The position numbers were made by a program, and so were the translations under genes. Under the pieces are notes generated by a model. The model did not search any database and was not told the origin of the DNA. It was given only the letters and a program-made list of their open reading frames with translations. 64,000 nt of DNA. Origin: Hymenobacter cavernae (GTDB taxonomy: Bacteria > Bacteroidota > Bacteroidia > Cytophagales > Hymenobacteraceae). The stretch's first letter is position 1; each line of letters begins with the position of its first letter. The stretch covers positions 1-64,000 of the forward strand of contig NZ_BMHT01000011.1 in assembly GCF_014641455.1 (NCBI RefSeq). The letters are read 5' to 3'. Below are positions 41,064-50,964 of this stretch, in pieces.

Positions 41064-41450
41064 TTAGCGTAGACGATTCACACAAATGGTGATGTTAGTC
41101 AAATAGAGCCAGGTCACATGGCTGTCCGGGGTGTACTCGTAGTCCACAGCCAAGCGACGAAAGCACGCCAACCAGGCGCAGGTGCGCTCCACCACCCAGC
41201 GACGCGCAACCGGCACGAAGCCGCGAGTAGTTGGCGGTTAATATGGTGCGTGAGGTGCAAGCCGCGTCAACATCGGGCAAAGCGGCCACAATACGCTTTG
41301 TCCGATGTTGACGCGCTTACCGCTGTCAAGCCCGCGCTGCTCATGAATGGGCGGAGCCAGCTTCACAGCTTTGACTATCGACACAGGCGAAGGCAGGTAT
41401 GGCTTCTTGGTGCTGGGCTAAGCGGTCGAGTTGGTTGAGCACGCGTTGAA
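41064..41450 (-). pseudogene. IS5-family transposase remnant
   Basis: From about 41220 down to the stop at 41064 the minus strand encodes GFVPVARRWVVERTCAWLAC, then FRRLAVDYEYTPDSH and WLYLTNITICVNRLR. This is the end of an IS5-type transposase (normally RRWVVERTFAWL-R-RRL--DYE). Upstream, scattered frames and an internal inverted repeat (GTCAACATCGGGCAAAGCG with its near complement at about 41267-41312) show decay and rearrangement. It is non-functional. Confidence 0.75.
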
Positions 41451-41626
41451 GTGGAGAAGCATTTCTAGTAGATTATAAGCTTCGCTATGAGACTTATAAC
41501 ATAAAATGTAAAAAGGCTTTTAGCCTTTCCCAGATGACTGATTGGAGATGTGCTGAGCGACTGTTAGGCTGAACAGGGTTCATATAAACCATTTATGTTT
41601 ACAGGCTTAACTCTCCCCCTTCCCTA

Positions 41627-42226
41627 ATGACCGCCGTAATCCAAGCTAAGCGCCAAGTACTCGCCACAGTGGCTAGTCAAGTGACAGATTATCCGAAAAC
41701 AGCTCGGCTAGCCAACGCCTTGGCCAAAAACTTCAAGTCTACCGTTGTCGATTCCCTAGAGCGCACTAAAAACTTGGCTTATCAACTCTACGTGCAGGAC
41801 AGACCCGATTTATGCTTGCAAGTCTGCCAATTGCTTAATGACCTAGTTTTTACCAACAATTATAATATCTGGACCTGGGTAGAATTAACCTTAGCGCTGG
41901 AGTGGAAGCTCCAGACTCAAGCTGGTGAATTGACCCAGGCGCAACGGTGTGCCGCTATACTGCGGTCCACTTACGAACTAGGTGATACCGTTGCGCAAGC
42001 GCAAGGAGCGAAGAATTTAGCTTGGCGGGTAAATGGCGGCTTGCTCTATGATGCTCAGATTGCGCAGGCAGAACAGAGGGGCGATACGACTGCTGAGAAG
42101 TCTTATCGCCAACTACAACTAGGGGCGCTCCTATGCATTCAGGCCCTTGGCGGTTCCGCGACGTTACCGCTACCAGAACTCGAACGTCAACTTGTTTTTC
42201 AACTAGCCAAGCTTCGAAACACTTGA
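41627..42226 (+). CDS. Hypothetical helical protein (199 aa)
   Basis: The protein is soluble and mostly helical, with an early block TARLANALAKNFKSTVVDSL, then LAYQLYVQDRPDLCLQVCQL and IWTWVELTLALEWKLQTQ. No signal or membrane segments. It resembles a TPR-like or immunity-protein fold but I do not recognise the family. The ATG at 41627 is the first in frame. The flanks (41451-41626 and 42227-42408) contain no other gene. Confidence 0.6.
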   Translation: MTAVIQAKRQVLATVASQVTDYPKTARLANALAKNFKSTVVDSLERTKNLAYQLYVQDRPDLCLQVCQLLNDLVFTNNYNIWTWVELTLALEWKLQTQAGELTQAQRCAAILRSTYELGDTVAQAQGAKNLAWRVNGGLLYDAQIAQAEQRGDTTAEKSYRQLQLGALLCIQALGGSATLPLPELERQLVFQLAKLRNT

Positions 42227-42408
42227 ATAAGCTAGAAAAGGCAAGCTGTTTCCCAGAAAAACCTAATTTATAAAGCTATAGGCTCACAAAGTAAATTAGT
42301 TTTATTCTCAGACCTATCCTGTAAGCAACATTACGTTAATCGACTTTTTCTAGGACACAGTAAGCATAGCAACAAGGCTGAACCTAGTTTTCGTCTACTT
42401 TTATCGTT

Positions 42409-43173
42409 ATGCTCAACCTTCTATTCCCAAGCTTACCTTATCAACGGATGCTAGATCCGATGTGGCAGCAGGAAGCCCAGCAAGCGCAGCATCACGGCTA
42501 CTCGGTGTGCCTCTATGATGCCGAGCAGCAACGGCTTTATCAGACCCCTCATCCGACGTGGCCCACCCTGTACCGCGGGTGGATGCTCTCGGAGCGAGAG
42601 TACCGCCAACTTGCCCAGTTAACGCCGCTGTTCATCTCGCCGGAGCTGTACCTGGCTTCCCATCAAGCCTCGGGCTGGTATTCGGCGATTGCACCGTTCA
42701 CCCCAGCGAGTGTGTTTGCGCCGGTCCACCAAGCAGCCCCCTTGATCGAACAAGCCTTGCAGTTCCAGGATCGTTGTTTTGTCAAGAGCCTGACCAAATC
42801 TTTTGGCGCAGATTCCGTGATTTCTTCGTTGCCTGCTTTTACCGCACTCGTACAGCGGCATGCCTTAGCGGCCGACGAGGTGCTCTTCATTCGCTCCTAT
42901 CAGGAACTCTCCAACCAGCCAGAAGAGCGCTATTTTGCCATCCAGGGACAGGCCTATGGCGCTGCGAGAAAACGCTTTCCAGTGGTGTTGCAACCCGTGC
43001 TGGCCCGGCTGCAATCCCGTTGGTTGTACACGCTGGATGTGGCCTACACCGCCTCGGGTACGCCGCTGATCATCGAAGTCGGTGATGGCCAAGTTTCGGA
43101 TACAAAGGAGTGGTCCGTGGCAGAGTTGTATCAAACCGTGCTGCAACGTTTAGCTGAGCAGGCTGCTTCGTAG
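42409..43173 (+). CDS. ATP-grasp-like protein (DUF4343 type)
   Basis: The 254-residue protein has the layout of small ATP-grasp proteins. CFVKSLTKSFGADSVI sits near 122-138 (nucleotide-binding strand and loop), EVLFIRSYQEL near 160, and a C-terminal YTLDVAYTASGTPLIIEVGD (strand with a metal-binding-type Asp and Glu). Similar Bacteroidetes proteins are annotated ATP-grasp/DUF4343, with unknown substrate. It stands alone. Confidence 0.65.
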   Translation: MLNLLFPSLPYQRMLDPMWQQEAQQAQHHGYSVCLYDAEQQRLYQTPHPTWPTLYRGWMLSEREYRQLAQLTPLFISPELYLASHQASGWYSAIAPFTPASVFAPVHQAAPLIEQALQFQDRCFVKSLTKSFGADSVISSLPAFTALVQRHALAADEVLFIRSYQELSNQPEERYFAIQGQAYGAARKRFPVVLQPVLARLQSRWLYTLDVAYTASGTPLIIEVGDGQVSDTKEWSVAELYQTVLQRLAEQAAS

Positions 43174-43298
43174 TCGAGCCCTATTAAACATGGATTCGAC
43201 TTCTCGGACGCCAAGCGTAGACGGTAGATGATTCTAAGCAGTTATTACTGATAACTTGAAGCTCTTTTCTATTGCGCAATCAGGCGCAGCATACTTAG

Positions 43299-44252
43299 AT
43301 GAGCAACGCACTTTATAACAGAGCAAAAATCTTGGTAAACAGAATCGCATTGACCCACTTTTTTGCACTCGCTTCTCTCGTGGCCAATGCACAACACCTT
43401 AAGCCCGCTTTGCCAGCCATAACCAGTACATTCTATCAGCGGCTAGAGACTACCTATAAATATCAAGAAGCAGTATTACCGCTGGGCACCACCTCAGTTA
43501 AACGCTACTTGCAATTGGGTAGAAAGCGCTATTTACTAGAATATAGCGTCAATGATCAAACGCATGAGCGGCGACTACGGGAGAACTATTTCCTAGAAAT
43601 CATAAATAACGATACCTGTCAAGTGAGCAAGGCAAAATACCTGCTCAGTGGCACGACGGCTAAAGTGGATCCAACAGGCGCTGTTGCTGTCTTTACTAAT
43701 TATCGGGATGAGTTGTTCTTTGAATCAGGAAAGCTCCTCATCCAGCAAGATTTTGATCCCATTGCCGTGCTCACAGTTCAGGCTGCGGCAACGAAGAAAG
43801 GCCAGTGGCTCTATGCGACGAGTTTTGCCGATGAAACACGAAACGATACGGTGGCCTGCTACCACTTAACACGTTCCGTTACGGGTGATACCTGTACCCT
43901 GGAGCTACGGGAGCGAATAGATAACCACTTGCGGCGCTGGCGCAGCAACAATAGCACGCAGCTCAGTTGGCAGATTGAGGTAGCAAAGCGCCAAGTGACG
44001 GCCACACAAGGGGCGCTGAGCCGTAATGAGTATCAATGGCGTAGGACCTATAAGCCCAACGCAGACTTCTCGGAAACGTTGGGCATCGCTGGTATGTCGT
44101 CGATGGGGGCTGGCGTCGTAGCCAAAACCTTGCTCTACAAACGGGAGTACCGGCGAATCAACAAGGGGAAAGCGGTGGACACCTACACCGTGATGGATCC
44201 ACTGAGCCACCAAGTAGCCTTCACGTTTACCATCCTATCGCTCTATCAATAG
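43299..44252 (+). CDS. Secreted hypothetical protein (317 aa)
   Basis: The N-terminus carries a probable signal peptide (ALTHFFALASLVANAQ, cleavage after about residue 32). The mature part is rich in beta-strand-like stretches (KRYLQLGRKRYLLEYSV, GQWLYATSFADETRNDTVAC) and has four cysteines. I do not recognise the family. It is followed by a weak stem-loop at 44274-44313. Confidence 0.6.
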   Translation: MSNALYNRAKILVNRIALTHFFALASLVANAQHLKPALPAITSTFYQRLETTYKYQEAVLPLGTTSVKRYLQLGRKRYLLEYSVNDQTHERRLRENYFLEIINNDTCQVSKAKYLLSGTTAKVDPTGAVAVFTNYRDELFFESGKLLIQQDFDPIAVLTVQAAATKKGQWLYATSFADETRNDTVACYHLTRSVTGDTCTLELRERIDNHLRRWRSNNSTQLSWQIEVAKRQVTATQGALSRNEYQWRRTYKPNADFSETLGIAGMSSMGAGVVAKTLLYKREYRRINKGKAVDTYTVMDPLSHQVAFTFTILSLYQ

Positions 44253-44273
44253 CGAACCGTAAATAGCCTAAGG

Positions 44274-44313
44274 GTGGTAGAGCGTACGTTAGGGTGCAAC
44301 TTAGTTCTACCAC
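44274..44313 (+). terminator. Possible terminator after the 43.3-kb gene
   Basis: GTGGTAGA pairs with TTCTACCAC across a 23-nt loop, 20 bp after the stop. There is no T-run, so the call is weak. Confidence 0.35.
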
Positions 44314-44480
44314 TCAACAGAAGGGGTATCCAAAGCAATGCTGATCACCTTTCTCGAGCATAGGATAAGATTTGTTCTCGGACATTCTTGGGAATAGCGT
44401 ATTTACGCCTAGCGAGTACTAGTGCATAAAAAACAGTATTTCTCCGTTATTGGCAAGCCTACTTGCCACCTTAGTTACTC

Positions 44481-45200
44481 ATGCGTCAATTTCTCTCTGT
44501 TCTGCTGGTACTCTGTTCTGCTTGCGGGTCGAGCGACTTTCGACCCTGCCCCAACACGCACATAGACCTCACCAAGCAGCTCTACAATGATGTGATCATT
44601 GAAATCATCGAGCAGCGCTTGCATAATGCATACCTCCCGAAGGAAGATCAACAGGTGATCTGGCAGCACTTTGTTACCAGCGATCATCTGGAGCCTACTG
44701 CCGCCGATTCGGTATGGGTTCGTGCGCAAAAAGTCCACTTTCAACAGCAACTCTTCCAGGATACAGCCCGCTTTCAGACCTTCTATTTGCGTACCATGGG
44801 GGCTTATAAAACGCAGTTAGCCAACTTGCCGACTCAGTTCACCACCGTGCAGGCGGGACCAAAAGTATTAGCTCGCCTAGCAGCGCTGATCACGGCGCTG
44901 GCGCCGCAGCAGCCACAAGCAGCGTTGGATAGTCTCAACACGGTCCAGCAGCATATGCAGGCACAGGAGTTCCAACTTTGCACAGCCAAGCTGGTGCCGT
45001 TGCAGGCTGCTCAGCGGGTTCATGAGGCGGGGGGAACGATTACTCTCTCCTCCGTGGTGTTCAATGCTCACCAAGACCAGGCGCTGCTTGCCTATAGCTG
45101 GCAGTGTGGCCCACGGTGTGGGCTTGGGGAGGCGTTGTGGGTGGAAAGAGTGAAGGGACGGTGGCGCATCAAGCAGGCGGAAGGAATCTGGATCGCCTAA
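44481..45200 (+). CDS. Lipoprotein of unknown function (239 aa)
   Basis: It begins MRQFLSVLLVLCSACGSS, a lipoprotein signal with lipobox LCSAC (Cys15). The mature part is helical in the first 150 residues, then has a C-terminal domain with VVFNAHQDQALLAYSWQCGP, GLGEALWVERVKGRWRI and IWIA. That end resembles proteins that carry a read-out like --W-v----d, as in many NTF2-like or immunity proteins. No family named. No operon partner. Confidence 0.6.
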   Translation: MRQFLSVLLVLCSACGSSDFRPCPNTHIDLTKQLYNDVIIEIIEQRLHNAYLPKEDQQVIWQHFVTSDHLEPTAADSVWVRAQKVHFQQQLFQDTARFQTFYLRTMGAYKTQLANLPTQFTTVQAGPKVLARLAALITALAPQQPQAALDSLNTVQQHMQAQEFQLCTAKLVPLQAAQRVHEAGGTITLSSVVFNAHQDQALLAYSWQCGPRCGLGEALWVERVKGRWRIKQAEGIWIA

Positions 45201-45281
45201 GCCTCTGCCCGGTAACTCATGGGAGGCACCTGGGCGTACATCCTGCCTGTAATTCGTAGGCAAAGCCTTCTTATCAAGCCT

Positions 45282-45316
45282 ATAACGTTTCTTAACCGTT
45301 GCTTGGAAGATGTTAT
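45282..45316. repeat. REP-like hairpin (ATAACG family), copy 1
   Basis: ATAACGTTTC pairs imperfectly with GAAGATGTTAT. A second half-copy, TATAACGTCCTGTAAAGGC, follows at 45334-45352. Related hairpins are at 52058-52093 and 54759-54794. Confidence 0.5.
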
Positions 45317-45410
45317 GGGCGTTACGCTCAAGCTATAACGTCCTGTAAAGGCCTCTATAAGATATTAGTAGCATGCTTCGAATCATGTTGCCTTATTTAG
45401 CGCGGCTTGA

Positions 45411-45737
45411 CTATTTCTCAGCTGATTTTCCCACTAACAGGTAAATAAAAACGGCGGTTAGTAACGGGATGCACAAGAAGAAGACTAGAAAATAGTCTGA
45501 CGTGCTAGGAGCTCCATAGATGGTAGGCTCGGGCCAACAACGAAAACCAATGTAGGCCACCAAGCAGGCTAACATGACGCCAATGGGCTTGGACTCCGAG
45601 GTACGCCACTTGTTAAGAAGAAAATATAAGGACAATCCGTAAAGAACAGCCGTCGGAACCGCCTTAAACAGGAAGGCAGCAAAGCGTAAAATGTCGTCGT
45701 CAAGCAATAGCAATCCGTACATGAAAGTGTTTGCCAA
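45411..45737 (-). CDS. Small membrane protein (108 aa)
   Basis: Three or four hydrophobic segments (FAAFLFKAVPTAVLYGLSLYFLL region, GVMLACLVAYIGFRCW, YFLVFFLCIPLLTAVFIYLLV) separated by short loops. No recognised family. The ATG at 45737 has no closer alternative. Following DNA (45738-46069) has a broken frame with coding-like content (EDCSNNLTKRTFF) but a stop inside, so I do not call a gene there. Confidence 0.5.
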   Translation of the reverse strand: MANTFMYGLLLLDDDILRFAAFLFKAVPTAVLYGLSLYFLLNKWRTSESKPIGVMLACLVAYIGFRCWPEPTIYGAPSTSDYFLVFFLCIPLLTAVFIYLLVGKSAEK

Positions 45738-45995
45738 GGCAAAAGGGAATTTATTTAGTCAGCGAACAGAAAGGCACTCTCACACGATTAGCTACTCAGG
45801 CCGAGACGAGTATCAATTTGTGGCAGGCTTAAAAGAAACGTCTTAGAAGCCGATTGAGGTGCTACTGGAGGATTGCTCCAACAACCTCACCAAACGCACT
45901 TTTTTCACGACACGCACACGATCAGTGCATTCAGAAAGCTTAACAGGTGTAGTAGCTTGATGAAAGCTCCCACAATGCCAAGCAATCGTTACTAG

Positions 45996-46036
45996 GCTTG
46001 GACATTTTGCAAAGGGACTATCACAAAGTGTCCAAG
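45996..46036. repeat. GCTTGGACATTTTG palindromic repeat, intact copy 1
   Basis: GCTTGGACATTTTG pairs with CACAAAGTGTCCAAGC around AAAGGGACTAT. The same 41-bp sequence, inverted, is at 51254-51295, and its two halves flank the IS110 element at 10918-12197. Confidence 0.75.
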
Positions 46037-46069
46037 CTCCAATTTAGCTTTCTCCCCTTTTACTAGTTG

Positions 46070-46264
46070 TTAGTGAGTGCCTTGGCTGTACTGGAAACAC
46101 TCAGTTACAAGCCTTTCAAGAAGTTCTTCTGCTAAGAAGAGAGAATTGGAGACCTGACGTATAAATCGGCTTTTTTGGCTAGAAGAACCCCCAACACTAG
46201 GGCTGTTTACGGTGATATAGCCTTCTTCAAACCACTTGACACTCAAGCTCTCCACCGGGTACAT
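46070..46264 (-). CDS. Possible small hypothetical protein (64 aa)
   Basis: From the ATG at 46264 the frame starts MYPVESLSVKWFEEGYITVN and ends in an LAEELLERLVTECFQYSQGT helix. The frame is open further upstream to 46372, directly after the next gene's stop. Coding status is uncertain and no family is recognised. Confidence 0.3.
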   Translation of the reverse strand: MYPVESLSVKWFEEGYITVNSPSVGGSSSQKSRFIRQVSNSLFLAEELLERLVTECFQYSQGTH

Positions 46265-46377
46265 CACACGGTGGGGGTAGTGTGTTACGAACGACAAACA
46301 AGTAGGCAAGCAGCAGGAACAGATAACTGACGTTCTGCGGCTTAGTACTATAGCTTCCTGACTACCTGCCACCGGCT

Positions 46378-46998
46378 CTATTTTCCGGAACGAACTGCGT
46401 CTACCATAGCCGTGTTGCAGCTATTTTGAATAGCGGTGAACGTAATTGAGTCAAACAGCTTGAGCAATTTCGCCTCTTGGGTCGCACTCAAGTCTCGGCC
46501 ATACATGTGGAAGGAGACCATACCGTACAAGTTAGCGCCAATGCTGTCGATATAGATGCCGGTTAGTCCGTTGCCCGTGACGCGCGGCCGGCTTAGCTTA
46601 TAGCGTTGCTGGTGTCGGCGTCGGAAAAATACATTCTGCTTTCGGTACTCATCTAGGTCGTAGTAGTCGGTTCGGGCAATGTGCATGGTGGGACCGAGCG
46701 CGTAGTAGTTTTCTTGACCTGGCGCGATCACGGCTACTAAGGGCTCTTCTTCTGTGACGGTCCACACGTGGTTACCCACGGCGTAGCGGATCGTATCGCG
46801 GCCATACAAGAAGTAGGAAGCGCAGGCGTTCCGATCAGAAAAGGTGCAGGATTCTCCGTACGCGTGGAAGGAGAAAAACCGCGTGCGTTCTAGCGGGCCT
46901 TCGCTCGCAACGCAGCCGACCAGAAGCACCAGCGCAAGGGGAGAAAGCAGCTGGGCTGTTTTGTGTGCTATCCAGTACATGGGCAATATCTTTTTCAT
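46378..46998 (-). CDS. Lipoprotein of unknown function (206 aa)
   Basis: The ATG at 46998 gives a lipoprotein signal with a hydrophobic core and lipobox LLVGC (about Cys28). The mature part contains GRDTIRYAVGNHVWTVTEEE, the basic stretch FFRRRHQQRYKLSRPRV and GIYIDSIGANLYGMVSFHMY. No family recognised. The frame extends to 47088, but the shorter start provides a proper signal sequence. Confidence 0.6.
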   Translation of the reverse strand: MKKILPMYWIAHKTAQLLSPLALVLLVGCVASEGPLERTRFFSFHAYGESCTFSDRNACASYFLYGRDTIRYAVGNHVWTVTEEEPLVAVIAPGQENYYALGPTMHIARTDYYDLDEYRKQNVFFRRRHQQRYKLSRPRVTGNGLTGIYIDSIGANLYGMVSFHMYGRDLSATQEAKLLKLFDSITFTAIQNSCNTAMVDAVRSGK

Positions 46999-47250
46999 CT
47001 GTATGGATCGTCTTTCCTCGTTTCGCTGGTGTTGTACGACACTGCGCATGAGCGTCCAGAGGGTTCTAAAATCGGCCACCTTCCACAAGAGATATTATAG
47101 CGTTCTTGTGCCGGTAAGTGGAGAATGGCTGAGCGTTTGTGCCGATTCATGGACCGGGATATACAGGCAAGCGACAAAGGAGTAAAGTAGTGGAAGGCGT
47201 AAGGTATGCGCCGTTTGTTTAGCTATCAAACCAGCCTTTTGCTGCTAGTC

Positions 47251-47898
47251 TTAGGCCGATCGTTGAAGCAAGAGCTGCACGCCTTTGCCGGTGAAGGCGC
47301 ACCCGCGCCGGGTGCGATACCCTTTTTCATTTAAAGCCTGCGCGATCTGGCGTAAGCTCAAGCCTTTCTCCCGCAGCAAGTGGATGAGATGCTGCGCCTG
47401 GACGTTAGCTTTATGCGTACGCGCATTTTCTTGCTGTTGGGCTCGCCCTTGGATTCTACCGGCCGTACTCAGATTCACGGGAGTCCCTAACGGCTCGCCA
47501 CGGGCTTTCTTGGCCGCCAGGGCCTCCTGCGTGCGCTGGCTAATGAGTTCGCGTTCATGTTGCGCTAGGCTGGCAAAGATGCCTTTGGTAAGCGTGTTCA
47601 ACTCTGGCATGTCGGCGGCCACAAACGGGACCTCTAGGCGCAGGATGTAGGCGGCATCCCGGCTCATGCGGTCGAGCTTGGCCACCAACAGGGTAGCGCC
47701 CAAGCGCCGGCACTCGGCCACGGCCTTGGCTAGCTCGGGACGTTGGCTGTTCTTACCGGACTCTACTTCCTGGAAGGTGGCCACAATCGCGGCTGGATCC
47801 TGCACATAGCCCCGCACCGCGGCTTGCTGCGCTTCTAAGCCTAAGCCGGATGCCCCCTGCTTCTGGGTGGAAACCCGATAATAAGCAACGTAGGGCAT
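47251..47898 (-). CDS. Small serine recombinase (second copy)
   Basis: The 215-residue resolvase-family protein has Ser10 in YVAYYRVSTQKQ, LLVAKLDRMSRDAAY, GIFASLAQHERELISQRTQE and a C-terminal HTH (LREKGLSLRQIAQALNEKG). It is homologous over its whole length to the recombinase at 12616-13287. Its upstream region also carries a promoter inverted repeat of the same design but different sequence. No other genes of a transposon are attached, which suggests a minimal recombinase unit. Confidence 0.9.
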   Translation of the reverse strand: MPYVAYYRVSTQKQGASGLGLEAQQAAVRGYVQDPAAIVATFQEVESGKNSQRPELAKAVAECRRLGATLLVAKLDRMSRDAAYILRLEVPFVAADMPELNTLTKGIFASLAQHERELISQRTQEALAAKKARGEPLGTPVNLSTAGRIQGRAQQQENARTHKANVQAQHLIHLLREKGLSLRQIAQALNEKGYRTRRGCAFTGKGVQLLLQRSA

Positions 47899-47927
47899 CG
47901 GGGAACGGGTTATTAGTGGGAAATGCC

Positions 47928-47980
47928 CAAAGATACCCGTGCTGTGTAATTCTAGGAAGGGAGGTGCCTAGGATTACACA
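47928..47980 (-). promoter_or_regulatory. Recombinase promoter with inverted repeat (possible res/operator)
   Basis: TGTGTAATTCTAGG (47943-47956) pairs with CCTAGGATTACACA (47967-47980), one mismatch, spacer 10 nt. The minus-strand -7 element TATCTTTG is at 47928-47935, 30 nt before the start codon. The layout matches that at 12533-12596. Confidence 0.7.
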
Positions 47981-48507
47981 CCCCTGCTCAACCAGCTGCT
48001 CGACGGACCTCACGGCCTGGAAAGAAGGACGCTAGATGAAGATACGTACGCCTGGTGCCGGCAGCGGGACCAGCGGCCCACCAATTCGGGTCTGGCCATG
48101 CCACGCTGCGCCCAACCCCTTGCTCGGTCACCGGGTCCCCACCGCTCTAATTGGGTCTGGTTAGGCTCTCGTCACCGACCTACCCCAGCAGGGCGACTGC
48201 CGGCTTTACCTGGCCATGTGGCTCGATCCCAATCGCCAAACCACGTCGAAACACACGTGCCTACTGTGTCCGGCTTCGCTAGCTCCCCTTTGCTTCCATG
48301 CCCATCCTAATAGAAAGATCATCTGTCCGCTACTCTTCGCCTTTTTCGAGCGATCAGCTGTTCGATACGTCGCCCAAGCTATTTACCCAAGCGTCAGCTT
48401 TACGATGCTTAAGAATTCAGGCCCGTAGCCACCATGATAGAACAGGACAGTTAGCGGAGGGGACCTAGCTACTTTTAAACTGCCCTAACATCCTACTAAA
48501 GCTACTG

Positions 48508-50964
48508 ATGATCAACCAGGTTTACGCGCGCCTTCTCCTCTTTTTAGTAGGTGGTTTGTTCTCTGTTCAAGCCGTAAAAGCCCAAACCCAACCAGGCCGC
48601 ACGATCCGCAACTTTGATAAAAGCTGGCGCTTCCTTAAAGAAGACGCTCCCGGCGCCGAACAGCCCTCTTTTGATGATTCCCACTGGCGGACGCTGGATG
48701 TGCCGCACGACTGGAGCATTGAAGGGCCGATGGCCCAAACCAACCCAACCGGCCGCGGGGGCGGGTATATGCCCGCCGGCATCGGCTGGTACCGGAAAAC
48801 GTTTACCGTTGCGGCGGCTGACGCTAACCGCAAAGTACGAATTGAGTTTGACGGCGTCATGGCCAATAGCGAAGTGTTTGTGAATGGCGTTTCGGTCGGT
48901 AAACGCCCCTATGGCTATGTCAGCTTCACCTACGATCTTACCGCGCAGCTACAGTTCGGCGGCAAACCCAATCTCATCGCCGTGCGGGTGGATAACAGTG
49001 CGCAGCCTTCCTCCCGCTGGTATACCGGCGCCGGTATTTACCGCCATGTGCGTTTGGTATCGACCGGCACTACCCATTTCGACCAGTGGGGGGTATTTAT
49101 CCGGCCCATGCAGGTTACCGCGCAAAAGGCAGTAGTAAGGGTGCAGGCCAACGTAACGAATGAGTCGGCCGCGGTGGGTAGCTATACCTTGCAAACCACC
49201 CTTATTGACCCAACGGGCAAAACTGTAAAAACAAGCGAAAGCAAACAAACCATTGCGGCCGGCAAAACAGTGGACTATACCCAAACGCTTGAGGTGACTA
49301 GCCCTGCCTTGTGGGATACCGAACACCCGCAGCTGTATAAAGTCCTTACCAAATTAGTAGCCGGCACCGTTACTACCGATGCGGTAACCACGCCGGTCGG
49401 CATCCGCGAAGCTAAATTCCTGGCCGCTACCGGTTTTTGGTTAAATGGGAAGAACCTCAAACTGTATGGGGTGTGCTTACACGAAGATGGGGGCGCGGTT
49501 GGTTCGGCTATTCCGCTTGCCGTCTGGGAACGCCGGTTTAAGCAACTGAAAGCGATTGGCGTGAACGCCATCCGCACCGCGCATAACGAAGTGGCCCCCG
49601 AGTTCTTAGACCTGTGCGACCGCATGGGCCTGCTGGTCATGGATGAAACCTTTGATACCTGGGAAGCCAACAAAGTAAGCCGGGGCAAAGAGGGCGGCAG
49701 CGGGGGGTATCACCTGTATTTCAAGCAATGGTGGGCGAAAGATACCCGCAACCAGGTGCTGCGCGACCGCAATCACCCTAGTGTAGTCATTTACAGCGTG
49801 GGCAACGAGATACACGATAACCTGAAAGATAGTACGGGCTTTCGAAAATATAAGATGCAGCAGGATCTGATCCACTCGTTGGACCCCAGCCGGCCGGTTA
49901 CCATGGCCTTGCTGCAACCCAACGGTAGCTCCCAGGTCTATAAAACAGGCTTTGCCGAACAAATGGATATTGTGGGCCAGAATTATCGGGAGAATGAATT
50001 GGTGGCCTATCACCAGGAACATCCCGACCGGATAGTGATCGGCACGGAGAACACCCATGTGCTTACTCAATGGCTGGCGCTGCGGGATAATGCCTTTATG
50101 TCGGGCCAGTTTTTATGGACGGGTGTTGATTACCTGGGCGAGGACGTTTGGCCCAGCCGCGGCGCCACCTTCGGGCTGCTAGACCGGACCGGCGGCTGGC
50201 ATACCAATGGGTTGCAACGGGCCGCCTGGTGGTCGGCTAAACCGGTGGTGTTTATCCAGCGCAGTTCACCAACTCCTCCGCGGCCGGCGCGTGTACCGGC
50301 CGGCGCTGCCCCTGCTGCAATCCCTGCCGGTACTCCGGCGGCTGGGCTGGACGGACCTACCGCGGCCGCAGCCCGGGGCGGCATCGAGTACCTGTCGGAC
50401 TGGACACCGGCCGAGCCGGCCACCTATACGACGGCCCGGGTACAGGTTTTCAGCAATGCCGATGAAACCGAGCTGTTCCTGAACGGCAAGTCGTTGGGGG
50501 TTAAACACAAGTCGCCCCTCGATTCGGCGCTGTTCTGGAATGTACCTTTTGAAAAAGGCACCTTGAAAGCCATTGCCCGCAACCAAGGCCAAGAAGTTGC
50601 CACCGACGAGCTAAAAACGGCCGGCGAACCGGCCAAGATCATCCTGACGGCCGATAAATCTCGAGTTGGCAATAACTGGGATGCTGTCTCCTTTGTGACG
50701 GCTAGCGTTGTGGATGCTAAGGGCGTGGTATGCCCGAATAGCGCTAAGCTTATCCAGTTCCGTGTAAGCGGCGGCGGGGTGATCGCGGCGGTGGATAACG
50801 CCGATCGCAACGATCACGCTCCGTACCAGGCAACAGAACGCAAAACGTATAAAGGCACCTGTATTGCCTTAATTAAAGCGAAGGCAGCCACCGGTAAAAT
50901 CACGATTAAGGCCAGTGCCCAGGGTTTAGCCGATGGGGTAGTAACTATTGACGCCATGCCTTAA
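48508..50964 (+). CDS. Glycoside hydrolase family 2 beta-galactosidase-like enzyme
   Basis: The 818-residue secreted enzyme has a signal peptide (LLLFLVGGLFSVQAVKAQ). A sugar-binding domain follows (RFDKSWRFLKEDAPGAEQ-like start, then VPHDWSIEG and WYRKTFTV), then an immunoglobulin-like domain. The TIM barrel has acid/base Glu434 (VGNEIHDN) and likely nucleophile Glu514 (IGTENTH). A Pro/Ala-rich linker (about 590-630) leads to a DUF4982-like C-terminal domain (VQVFSNADETELFLNGKSLG). It would hydrolyse beta-galactosides in the periplasm. There is no sus-type transporter beside it, so it is isolated cargo. The 47981-48507 gap has no supported gene. Confidence 0.88.
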   Translation: MINQVYARLLLFLVGGLFSVQAVKAQTQPGRTIRNFDKSWRFLKEDAPGAEQPSFDDSHWRTLDVPHDWSIEGPMAQTNPTGRGGGYMPAGIGWYRKTFTVAAADANRKVRIEFDGVMANSEVFVNGVSVGKRPYGYVSFTYDLTAQLQFGGKPNLIAVRVDNSAQPSSRWYTGAGIYRHVRLVSTGTTHFDQWGVFIRPMQVTAQKAVVRVQANVTNESAAVGSYTLQTTLIDPTGKTVKTSESKQTIAAGKTVDYTQTLEVTSPALWDTEHPQLYKVLTKLVAGTVTTDAVTTPVGIREAKFLAATGFWLNGKNLKLYGVCLHEDGGAVGSAIPLAVWERRFKQLKAIGVNAIRTAHNEVAPEFLDLCDRMGLLVMDETFDTWEANKVSRGKEGGSGGYHLYFKQWWAKDTRNQVLRDRNHPSVVIYSVGNEIHDNLKDSTGFRKYKMQQDLIHSLDPSRPVTMALLQPNGSSQVYKTGFAEQMDIVGQNYRENELVAYHQEHPDRIVIGTENTHVLTQWLALRDNAFMSGQFLWTGVDYLGEDVWPSRGATFGLLDRTGGWHTNGLQRAAWWSAKPVVFIQRSSPTPPRPARVPAGAAPAAIPAGTPAAGLDGPTAAAARGGIEYLSDWTPAEPATYTTARVQVFSNADETELFLNGKSLGVKHKSPLDSALFWNVPFEKGTLKAIARNQGQEVATDELKTAGEPAKIILTADKSRVGNNWDAVSFVTASVVDAKGVVCPNSAKLIQFRVSGGGVIAAVDNADRNDHAPYQATERKTYKGTCIALIKAKAATGKITIKASAQGLADGVVTIDAMP

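Noticed and set aside
45738..45995. Broken frame with EDCSNNLTKRTFF
   Set aside because: It contains a stop and no start codon; too weak to call a gene or pseudogene.
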